Shown one piece after another: positions 34,527 to 46,282 of a DNA stretch of 64,000 nucleotides. Position numbers and translations under genes: made by a program. The DNA lies in NCBI GenBank assembly GCA_029891385.1, contig CM057231.1, positions 64,463,103 to 64,527,102 of the forward strand. The letters are read 5' to 3'. The notes below the pieces were generated by a model that was not told the origin of the DNA, did no database searches, and was given only the letters and a program-made list of their open reading frames with translations. The DNA comes from Erythroxylum novogranatense (taxonomy: Eukaryota; Streptophyta; Magnoliopsida; Malpighiales; Erythroxylaceae). The first letter of the stretch is position 1. Every line of letters starts with the position of its first letter.

Positions 34527-37302
34527 TGTAGCACCCCACTCCCGACGTGACCCGAACCCGACATCAACAGTGATATCCGGGTCCGTGACCCGCGAGGGTG
34601 GCGTACTAGAACAGTCACTACCTTTTTAAAACTCGTTATAACATTTATCTTCTCTTTCAAAAACAGTTGAGTGCGCAAAACAATAATGATTTGGCCCAAT
34701 TATAACAAAACATTTGCAATTACAAAACAATTTCTATTATAAACCAATTCCAGTCATACCATACAAGTACACATAAATCAAAAGGGCCCACTGAAACAAT
34801 TCACTATGCTAATGCAGATGTGACGACACTGATCCCGACCCGATACTCTGCCTTGCTAGCGGTAGACATACTCCCGTGTGTCTAACGAGGTACTCTTCAC
34901 TTCCTGAAAAATAGATGCAATGTTGGGTGAGTTTGCGAACTCAGTGAGAAACCATCATCGATGGTTCACCCAACTCATGCATTCACAATTCATATACACA
35001 CTTTCATATATTCACATGCATTCAATTTCACTTTCACACAGTTCACTTTAGATCATTTACATATGCAGTATGCATGTGACACTTTCAGTTTCATTTCATT
35101 GTTGTGACCGAGCGCAATCAGAAATCAGTAATCACATTTTTGGCAAGTAGGAGGGCCCTCTGGGTATGCACTACTGCCCACTCACATTAGGGATAGGAGA
35201 GCCCGCTGGGTATGCACTAATCCCTTTCATATAATAGGACCCCACACCCCACCCGTAGGTGTTTGCGAGTTTCTTGTGGCGTGTGTTTCATGGATTTTAC
35301 CATGGCGCCTTCAAATATACAATGGCGCCTCGGTCAACAACTATCATTATCTGATCATTTAATTATGCATGAGTGCATATGTCATTCACATTTCACTGTC
35401 ATATCTCATTTCTTCGGACCTTTAGTCCGGTATTTCGATCATATACATATCTCAATTATTTCACTAACACGTTTACAATTTGATTCACTATTGCATTTAT
35501 GCACATTTATTCACATTTTGCACTTCAATATCACAATCCAATATTTCGAACACCCATGGTTCGAAATCAATCAAATCACTCAATCACATATATCCATCCT
35601 TGCTTCCTCATAGCAATCAATGCATATAATTAATAAACACATAAGGTTGAGAAACCAACTAGGTTACTCACCTGCACTTCCGAGCTACTGACACTGAAGT
35701 CCCAATATCGTCCGTGGAGTGTCGATCCATCGGAACCTCTATGTCAATTCAAATAATTCACATTACCATTTTGGCCAATATCAATTCAATAATACATATT
35801 TAACAAATACGATAAATACTATACATGTTATGACATTCCCAATCCAATTCCCGAATTCCTCAATTTGATCCCTCTCTTACTAATCCATAACACTTTCAAT
35901 TATAATAAACCAATTTACCAATTTCCATAGTCTATAATCACATTTCAATTAAAATCATATTCACTAATCATTTGTCATTCGATCCCGATAATCATCTGAT
36001 TCAAATTCCGAATTTCCATTCTTACCAGTTCAATATTCGTAGTCTCCAAATTCCAATTAATTTCTAGGAAACCAATTATTTGAAATCAACCTTAAACTCA
36101 TTACTTGTAACAATCACCTTATAATCCTTTAATCATTTATCCCAAATTGCAATTCCTAGTCTCAGAAATTCAATTAATCCATAACCAATCCATTAAGAAT
36201 AAATCCCAAAATTCTTCAATTCAAAACCTCACAATCTCATATTCAAAATTAATCCCTTCGCCATGACGTACATTTCCCGTCGTGCGGCGATAATCTGCTC
36301 GTCGCGACGTATGCGTCATTGTCGTCATGACGTATGCGAACCAAGTTCTTCGCATGACAAGTTCACTCCGCTCGTCGCGGCGTGCGTCCGATACTCTGCT
36401 CGTCGCGGCACACAAATTAAATATTTATTATTCGTCGCGACGTGCACACTAAGGGGGCTCGCCGCGGCGTGTTCATCACACGTCATGACGCAAACCCGTA
36501 AACTCGTCCAAACTCAGAAATTTCGCAGATCCTCTGATATAAATCATCCCAAATCCATTCTAAACACTCTCAATCAGTTTTAAACCTTAAACCCAACTTA
36601 TTTCTATCCTCAAAACATCATTTAACTCATTTTTCATCAAAAACCCAAATCAAACTCTCACAAACCCTATCGTCGATGCTTTCAAATTCTCTAAACAATT
36701 TCTCATTCAAATCAATAATCAAACGAAACGATTTTAACTCATAAACATATAGAAACTTACTTGATTAAGTTATCAATCCGTTAAGAATCCTTCAAGCAAC
36801 TCCAAATCCACGATTTCTCACACCCACGACCGTCGACGAAGGCGAAGAGAAATGAAGAAATAAGCTTACCTTAAGCTTATACATATATATATATATGAGA
36901 TCCTCCACTTCATGTCCAATTCTGTGGTCTAACACGTCCGATTCTTATTCTATTTTACTCCCAATTTCGCGCTACTCATAACCAAAAATTCCCAAAATCA
37001 TAATTCAATTTATTTCATATTATTTGTCAATCAATCTCGGACCCGGAATCACATTAATCAATCCCTTAGCTAAATTTTTCCGGTCCGGATCCAAAACTCT
37101 AAAATTCTGGAAAATTCTCATAAATTCACAAAATTAGGAAATGCTCATTCCTATTCTCAATTTCCAATTTCACAATCAAGTCGGAATTGTCATACATATA
37201 TATATACCAAATCAACTAACGTAATGCATGTGATCCAAACTTTTACCAAATCTAACCCGATCCAATTACTAATCTACCCTCAATTCGATAACGGATGTTA
37301 CA
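34527..37302 (-). repeat. E2 3' LTR
   Basis: 2,776 bp. Carries the three-stem motif (34922-34974), a CGGAC-CTTTA-GTCCG hairpin (35415-35429) and a CpG-rich block of CGTCGCGACG-type palindromes (36257-36500). Almost identical to 40840-43665 outside the CpG block and a zone of small indels. Confidence 0.92.
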
Positions 37303-40300
37303 ATTCTCCTCCTAATAAAAATTTCGTCCTCGAAATTTCATATACGATTTATCACCAAGTTAGGGAGTCTTTTCGATCATTGATTCTCGATTTCCACTTA
37401 TTTCGCTATACTGAATAATTTCATCAAATCTTTCTTAACCCTATATTGCCCTTTTACACAATTTATCACTTCCAAAATCGATAATACATATATCGGATCC
37501 TAACAATATTTTCCAATTCAGTTTTTTGTAACATTTTGGGATCCAAATCATCTTTTAGGATTTTAGACGGACTTGCTATTTTAATCACACTACAACTGCT
37601 TACTTACCTCTTTTTCCTTTCTCAAACTCTATATTGTTTAACGATTTCTTTTTGATTACTCGTAAATCTTTATATCCAATACCAATGCTACACCTCCGAT
37701 CATATCAATATTTCCTATTTCATCCATATAACACTTTACAAATCCATTTATCTTTTAGGTTACCACTGACTTGTCAATCCATAAATCGATTCACAACACG
37801 GTCACATCGAGGCCCCTAATAACAAATTTCATTTCCCATTTACCTGTTATCTCAATCAATACATAGATTGGCCAAGGTGACACATTTAGAAACATTCTCT
37901 GTATCGTTTAACTTATTGCATCTCTCCAATGCCAATTTCTAATCTCATCAGGTTTCAACAGTTTCGGTAATCATTAATTTAATTCATTCTCATCAACTTA
38001 AATTTCTTAAACCATATTACTGATTCAAACACCTGTCAATCTTAACTTAAATCATCCAGGGCCTCTAATTATATTAGGTCCTGATCATTTTCTATCCGAA
38101 TGAACAACTCCTTTTAGATATAAAACCTTTCATACACTTTTTAAATGATATCTCCAACGAAACACAATCAATCTTATCTATGCATCAATCTCATAATCTT
38201 ATGAACTCAAAACTATATTAGTTTCACATCGATAACACACGATCAACTATATAGGTCAAACATACTCATAATCTTTCAACGTCACATTTTACTTTCTGTT
38301 ACAATTTTAATACACTTACAATTCCTTTCATGAGTTTTACTCATATTTCCTAATCCATCACATTACTCATTTTCTTTACAGCTAATCTATTCACACATTT
38401 CTCGATACTATCCACTATTCAAAATTCTCAATTCGGATTTTGCCATGCTTTCAATACACCTCTGCACACTTGATGTGGAATCCCCAATTGCTAATACGTT
38501 CCTTTTTACACTTTATCAACTCAACAGCCATATATAATCTTTCATCCAGTTTCATAATCTTATCATCTAATTATTTGCTTCCTTATCAAAATTCAAAACA
38601 TTCGAACACATAATCCTTTTTTCCAATTTACTCATATAACTTAATCATTATTACTTTACAAACGATATTCATCCAAAACATTTTCTGTATAAATAAAATC
38701 TCCAAACTTTTCACAACACTTTCCAATACACTATTCAATACAATAGATTTTAAGTCATCAAATACCAATGCAGCCCATAAGCTTATAATTGATCTCCATA
38801 CACATAGAATCTCTTTACATTTTCCAATAAATTACATTATCATCTTTACAATTCATTTCATATTATAACACCAATTCAATTGATATGATCAATACTCGAA
38901 TTGAACATTTCTCTAAGTATCTCTTCTTACAATCATTTGTCATACACTTCACATATTTTTCCTCTAACGCTTTCCTTATCAGTTAAGGTCAGAAGACCTT
39001 TACCAATTTCTGGACGTAGCCAATATACAATCAATTCTAAGATAACTCCAAATTCCTTATATATACCTGTCCTTTACAATTTCGCATTTATCAATACCTC
39101 TATTTGCATTTAATCTCCCGATACCATGTTCGAATAATAATTCATCCACTACTTATTCTACCAAGATCAAATTCACTCTTATAAAACTTACATGTCAAAC
39201 AATTTCCTCAACTGTGCCAATTTCTCTTATTCACTTTTCAAATGTATTCAATCGATCATCATCCACTTTGAACACAATTTAAACATTTCACTCTAAACAC
39301 AAGGAAGATATGTTGCTCTTCAGTAGCATAATGACTCTTCATATCAATAATCAATTTATATCATTTCCTAATTATCGGTTGTCTCCAATGAGGAACAAAT
39401 TTTCTCACGATCTTTCTCCATTTCATCAAATATATTTTGACACACATTCTTTTACTGGATTCTCCACATATTTCAATTTATTCATTATCATTTCAAACAA
39501 AATTTTCAAAACCACTTTATACTTTCCGATATTCACACAAAATATATCTGACCCGATATTCGCCTCAAATCACAACTGATATCCTTTTACTTACACAATC
39601 AAACTCTTTACATTATCGTAACACATACTTTTTATTCTATCTTTTACACATGAGTATCCGCTAAGATCAGGACTCCCAATAACAACTTTTCATTCATTTC
39701 ACATTTATCTCCAATTTGTCCTTTCATTACTAAACTTTTCAATTTTAATCATCTAATCAACTTAATTCAATTCAGGGAAATTCTTCTTTCAATTCCTAAT
39801 CATCAACCGTCGTCACATTTCTTATTGATTTCAATTATTCACAATGTCCTGTGACGATCAATCTATGAAATAATCCACATAACCAAAGCATCTCTTTTTG
39901 ATACCGTTCATTGAGGTACATACCATTTACAGTATTACATTAATTTACCACTTAGTCACTTACGCTAAAGACACTTCAATCTCATTTGATCTTTGACCAT
40001 TTTTTTTTTCCTTTTTCACACCTATCCTCGATCATGAGGCTTTTTCCTTACCAACATCCTAATTACAATCTCAATTCATTTCCAAATATCACTATAAACA
40101 CTTTTGGTTCTTACTCTATCTCACATGAACTTTTAACTATTTGACTTGGCGGTTATCCACTAATGCACCAATTGATTTCGATATCATTTCCATTTATCGT
40201 GTGCATTCGCATAGGCAAACCACCGACCTTAACAACTTTTTACTTTTCTTCTCTCAATACTATTTTCTCTCATTTTGATCCTTTCATCATTTTGTTTTAC

Positions 40301-40839
40301 GTAACCACACTCAAATCAGTATCACAAATATACATTCATTGTTGCTTTCTCACTTAACATATTCAAATTCTAGGTCATGACCTCCAATCATAACTCCCAT
40401 CACGCTTCATTGTAACTCTAATCATAAAACATTTTATTTGCCATCTTTCACATATCTCTATATTTCTTCTATCACTTCACAATTACATATATACAATTCA
40501 CATCTACTTCCCATTCACAGCCAATATAACTCTAATGTCCTATTTCATAATATACCCATCAGGACCAATACACTAAATTTCCAATCATCATATCGCACCG
40601 TATACTTGTTCTTTTTCTTTGATTTCTACAATTTTCATTTACCACATTTTCCCATATCTTCTTTTCCTCACTATTTCAAATTACTTAAACCACTAGTACA
40701 GGCTCATGTATAAGACTCATATGCTAGACCGGGGATCAGTAGTCACTGTCTGCCGAGACATGACTTATATGCATGCATTTTAACACATTTTCTCAAAACG
40801 CCCATATAAGATTGTACTTCTGGGCTCTGATACCACATA
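37303..40839 (-). other. E2 internal region, non-coding and strongly G-poor on the plus strand
   Basis: 3.5 kb with only short, motif-free open frames on either strand. The plus strand is pyrimidine-rich with C far more common than G (for example about 12 C to 4 G in the 60 bases from 38281). It holds the polypurine tract at its left edge (37303-37318, minus strand TTATTAGGAGGAGAAT) and the primer site at its right edge. Confidence 0.8.
40820..40835 (-). other. E2 primer-binding site (tRNA-iMet)
   Basis: Minus strand TGGTATCAGAGCCCAG, four bases from the 5' LTR. It contains the full 12-base plant iMet primer site TGGTATCAGAGC and is the best preserved one in the window. Confidence 0.92.
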
Positions 40840-43665
40840 TGTAGCACCCCACTCCCGACGTGACCCGAACCCGACATCAACAGTGATATCCGGGTCCGTG
40901 ACCCATGAGGGTGGCGTCTTAGAAACGATCACTACCTTTTAAAACTCGTTATAACATTTATCTTCTCTTTCAAAAACAGTTGAGTGCGCAAAACAATAAT
41001 GATTTGGCCCAATTATAACAAAACATTTGCAATTACAAAACAATTTCTATTATAAACCAATTCCAGTCATACCATACAAGTACACATAAATCAAAAGGGC
41101 CCACTGAAACAATTCACTATGCTAATGTAGATGTGACGACACTGATCCCGACCCGATACTCTGCCTTGCTAGCGGTAGACATACTCCCGTGTGTCTAACG
41201 GGGTACTCTTCACTTCCTGAAAAATAGATGCAATGTTGGGTGAGTTTGCGAACTCAGTGAGAAACCATCATCGATGGTTCACCCAACTCATGCATTCACA
41301 ATTCATATACACACTTTCATATATTCACATGCATTCAATTTCACTTTCACACGCTTCACTTTAGATCATTTACATATGCAGATGCATGTGACACTTCGAT
41401 TTCATTTCATTGTTGTGACCGAGCACAATCGTAAATCAAGAATCACATTTTTGGCAAGTAGGAGGGCCCTCTGGGTATGCACTCGCCCACTCACATTAGG
41501 GATAGGAGAGCCCACTGGTATGCACTAATCCCTTTCATATAATAAGACCCCACACCTCACCCGTAGGTGTTTGCAGTTTTTTATGCGGGCGTGTTTCATG
41601 GGTTTTACATGGCAAGGTCCTCAAATATATGAAGGCGCCTCGGTCAACAACTATCATTATCGATCATTTAATTATGCATGAGTGCATATGTCATTCACAT
41701 TTCATGTCATATCTCATTTCTTGGACCTTTAGTCCGTATTTCGATCATATACATATCTCAATTATTTCACTAACACGTTTACAATTTGATTCACTATTGC
41801 ATTTATGCATATTTATTCACATTTTGCACTTCAATATCACAATCCAATATTTCAACACCCATGGTTCAAATCAATCAAATCACTCAATCACATATATCCA
41901 TCCTTGCTTCCTCATAAAGAATCAATGCATATAATTAATAAACACATAAGGTTGAGAAACCAACTAGGTTACTCACCGCACTTCCGAAGCCATGACACGG
42001 AAGTCCCAATATCGTCTGTGGAGTGTCGATCCATCGGAACCTCTATGTCAATTCAAATAATTCACATTACCATTTTGGCCAATATCAATTCAATAATACA
42101 TATTTAACAAATACGATAAATACTATACATGTTATGACATTCCCAATCCAATTCCGAATTCCTCAATTTGATCCTCTCTTACTAATCCATAACACTTTCA
42201 ATTATAATAAACCAATTTACCAATTTCCATAGTCTATAATCACATTTCAATTAAAATCATATTCACTAATCATTTGTCATTCGATCCCGATAATCATCTG
42301 ATTCAAATTCCGAATTTCCATTCTTACCAGTTCAATATTCGTAGTCTCCAAATTCCAATTAATTTCTAGGAAACCAATTATTTGAAATCAACCTTAAACT
42401 CATTACTTGTAACAATCACCTTATAATCCTTTAATCATTTATCCCAAATTGCAATTCCTAGTCTCAGAAATTCAATTAATCCATAACCAATCCATTAAGA
42501 ATAAATCCCAAAATTCTTCAATTCAAAACCTCACAATCTCATATTCGAAAATTAATCCCCTTCGCCGCGACGTACATTTCCCCTCGCCACAAGCGTATAA
42601 TCTGCTTGTCATGACGTCTTGGCTTCTGCTTTCGTCATGACGTGCGAACCAAGTCTGCTTTCATACAAGACTGCTCCGCTTCGTCGCGGCGTGCGTCCGA
42701 TACTCTGCTCGTCGCGGCACACAAATTAAATATTTATTATTCGTCATGACGCGTACACTAAGGGGCTCGCCACAAGCGAGTTCATCACACGTCATGACGC
42801 AAACCCGAAACTCGTCCAAACTCGAAATTTCGCAGATCCTCTGATATAAATCATCCCAAATCCATTCTAAACACTCTCAATCAGTTTTAAACCTTAAACC
42901 CAACTTATTTCTATCCTCAAAACATCATTTAACTCATTTTTCATCAAAAACCCAAATCAAACTCTCACAAACCCTATCGTCGATGCTTTCAAATTCTCTA
43001 AACAATTTCTCATTCAAATCAATAATCAAACGAAACGATTTTAACTCATAAACATATAGAAACTTACTTGATTAAGTTATCAATCCGTTAAGAATCCTTC
43101 AAGCAACTCCAAATCCACGATTTCTCACACCCACGACCGTCGATTTAAGGCGAAGAGAAATGAAGAAATAAGCTTACCTTAAGCTTATACATATATATAT
43201 ATATGAGATCCTCCACTTCATGTCCAATTCTTAGGGTCTAACACGTCCGATTCTTATTCTATTTTACTCCCAATTTCGCGCTACTCATAACCAAAAATTC
43301 CCAAAATCATAATTCAATTTATTTCATATTATTTGTCAATCAATCTCGGACCCGGAATCACATTAATCAATCCCTTAGCTAAATTTTTCCGGTCCGGATC
43401 CAAAACTCTAAAAATTCTGGAAAAATTCTCATAAATTCACAAAATTAGGAAAGGCTCATTCCTATTCTCAATTTCCAATTTCACAATCAAGTCGGGAATT
43501 GTCATACATGTATGTACATATATATATATACTTATGCAGTCAATAATCATTTATCAACGACTATCAAAACTGTAATGCATGTGCAATGCAACACTTTGCC
43601 TGTACCAAATCCTAACCCGATCCAAATTACCAATCTACCCGTCACTCCGATAACGGGATGTTACA
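40840..43665 (-). repeat. E2 5' LTR
   Basis: 2,826 bp, starting TGTAGCACCCC and ending GGGATGTTACA. It differs from the other LTR mostly by small indels at 41400-42150, clustered changes in the CpG block (42556-42800), and about 50 extra bases near 43500-43600. Confidence 0.92.
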
Positions 43666-43670
43666 ATTAA

Positions 43671-44000
43671 AGCATAAAAAATGTGATTATTAATGACAAT
43701 CATAACTTCTATGAACTAAGGCATGAAAAATGAAGCATTTAAAATGGTAGATTTCCTTACGGATTCTTTTTCCAGGTTTACCAAAGGGAGTGAAAAACTA
43801 GAAAACATATTAGTATCCCAAAAGAATTATAATGATAGGTATGGAATTGGATGTAATTTTGAGAGTGTTTCCAACACCAAAAAAACTACTTTTTTTCAAG
43901 GAAAAATATTTTTTAGTGAAGAATCATTTCCTAAGATGAAAAACAAACATAAAGCATCGACATTTAAGCATACAGATGTATATAAAATACACTAAGGCTC
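43671..44000 (+). pseudogene. Copia gag fragment, right part
   Basis: Directly follows E2. The frame from 43723 reads FTKGSEKLENILVSQKNYND and then RYGIGCNFESVSN, which resembles the copia gag stretch that runs between the coiled coil and the zinc knuckle (SEKL...LLGSQ...GLGY in relatives). It ends in a stop at 43995. It is not a host gene, although it is the longest open frame nearby. Confidence 0.6.
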
Positions 44001-45849
44001 AACCCTCACTACTTCAAAATAGAATTCAATACTCTCAAGGGAAGAATAGGCATAACTTTTATGATAACATGCAAACCCATTCATACCTATATTGAAGCAC
44101 ACATCACGCCTTTTTTCATAATAGGCATCGTACATATAATCATGTTAAAAATTTTCACCAACCTACGAGACCATTCAACACATTTAATGTCTAAATAAAA
44201 CTTCCTCATTATACAAATGCATAGAATTCCAAGCAATCACTACTCATATAAAATGTATGTCATTTTTACCGTAAGTTTGGACTTATTGATAGATTTTGCT
44301 TTATTAAACAAAGAATATTAAGCAATTTTCTCATCCTTGTTTATATTGATTGTTATTAATTATGTATATTAATTAGAAATTTGTTAAATTTTGTAAACAC
44401 CCTATTCACCTCCCCTCCCCCTTAGGTGCCAATAGGGACTAACAAGTGGTATTCTTAACTAATGTTAGTATGATCCATGTTTAAATTTGAGATATAAAGA
44501 TGTCTATTAGTTTTCTAGAACACAATGGTTGACCAACATCTTAATGAGGTCAACCAGTGAAACAGAAAATGTTGTTTTCTGGCTAACTAATGAGTTTTTT
44601 CTTTGTTTGATCGTTTGTTTGGTTTCCCAGATAGAGACACTAATCGACCAATATCCTCCGTGTTCAACCAATGTCCCAGACTTTGAGACTTCCTTTTTTA
44701 AAAAGTTTACAAAGATTTTGGTCCCTCCTTTATTGATCACCTATACATATTAGTTGAGTAATATACTTCATTGGTCAATAAGTAGATCATGTTTTAAAAC
44801 CAAATCAATTTTCTCACCACATATCTATAGTTCATTCTTCCTTCTTTTTTGTACACCAACATTAGTCAAACAATTGAGTCAAATGGTTGACTGGTACTCC
44901 TACTTTTAGTCTTTTCTTCACCTCTTTTCCCTTATTCTCGTATTTTATGTTTTATCCCCTCTAAAACCCTATATAATTAACTCTTTTCCTTGAAAAATAT
45001 CACCCTTTATCTTATAAAATTCTCATTCAAGTTGCATGAAAATGAAAATTTTTTGTTTCAATATTGGGAATTTCTCAATATTTTCTTAGTTAATAGTTAT
45101 ATTTTTTAGGATGATGCCTTCATAGTTAAATTTTCAAAGAAGTTAACGTTGCTTCCCTTTTAATTATATCGACACATATTTTTTGTTTATTTTTGGTATT
45201 TTTGGGCTTTCAAATTATACTTTTTTAATTTATTGTTGGATATTGCAATTATTCCTTTATTTATTACAATTCCATCCATTAACTTTATGAAAACATGTCT
45301 ATGGTGTTTTACTTGAATTTTTCAACTTAACCATTGTGTGAACATTGAAAAAAAAATTAAATTAGACATAATTAGAGATGTCTCTATCAAAATCAATATT
45401 TTATTACAACTCTTTAAATATTCAATAGCACTCTCTGGTGAGAATGGTTAGCAATCTTGAGCAAATTCACTTTTTAATTAGATTATTTTAATGCATGAAA
45501 CTTTACATTATGTTTTTTTATTTCTTTTTGATGATTCCAAAAAGGAGGGGAGAAAGTTTGGTGATATTATATTTAGTGTGATAACATTTAGGGGGAGTAC
45601 TGAAATTTAGGGGGACTGATTGTTTCTTTTCATTTTTGTATTTCTTGCATTTTATATGATATGCTTGAATAAATTGAAGTTATCATCTATGGATATTCAT
45701 TTGATTTGGAATATCTCTTTTGTTCTTGATATTGAATTTTGCTCTTTGATAAATGATTATTTGACTATATTTATATACCCATATTTAATGTGATTTTCTT
45801 TTTATTTAATAGTTTTATAGTATTTTTAGTACTTAATTCGCTTCAAGTA
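44001..45849. other. Degenerate copia LTR end and internal remnants
   Basis: 44310-44444 matches the end of the 3' LTR near 51810-51945 and is followed by TGGTATTC, a worn tRNA-iMet primer site. 44500-45000 holds LTR-like DNA with several TTGACC/GGTCAA motifs. Near 45540-45620 lie AAAAAGGAGGGGAG and TTTAGGGGGAG, the purine-rich tracts typical of the 3' untranslated part of SIRE-type copia elements. No intact gene is present; the 74- and 77-codon frames at 44507-44753 overlap on opposite strands and have no motif. Confidence 0.5.
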
Positions 45850-46282
45850 CATTTATAGGTGATAATTGCCTTCCTATACTAAAAGGAGAAGCATTCAGAT
45901 GAAATTGTGGCATGGAATGAAGATTTGAAGCAACTTGAAGATACATGACCATATACAGTGATTATGTAAGTCTCTATAAACATGTGAAGATTTGAAGAAT
46001 TTTGTTCTATTCATGTGAAGTTACACGTCTGTGTATGACAATATACATGATCATGTTTGTTGCCTATGTATGTAGCACCCCCTTACCTTAGGGTACATAC
46101 CGGAACACCCTGAGGACATTCCAATACATAACCTATGATAATGACGTACTACGTTCAATCACAACATTCACATAACTTGGCATCATCTATCTTTATTCTC
46201 TTATAAACAACATAAGGAAAGTCACCATATTTTAAAATCAAATGTTTCCTTATTTAATTTCATAAAAACCGAATGTCTACAA

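Larger units (their letters stand above)
34527..43665 (-). mobile_element. Non-autonomous gypsy-type LTR retrotransposon E2
   Basis: A 9,139-bp element with two highly similar LTRs (34527-37302 and 40840-43665), termini TGTAGCACCCC and GGATGTTACA, and a perfect ATTAA target duplication (34522-34526 and 43666-43670). The primer-binding site (40820-40835) and polypurine tract (37303-37318) show that it points left. The 3.5 kb interior has no recognisable gag or pol in any frame. The minus strand just before the purine tract reads TTTCGAGGACGAAATTT, the typical last codons of Tekay/Del pol, so it is probably a derivative of that lineage. It is comparable in plan to LARD elements of cereals (established class), with shorter LTRs. 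Confidence 0.91.

Noticed and set aside
43723..43995. 90-codon plus-strand frame as a small host gene
   Set aside because: Wording resembles copia gag and it continues, across E2, from another gag fragment.
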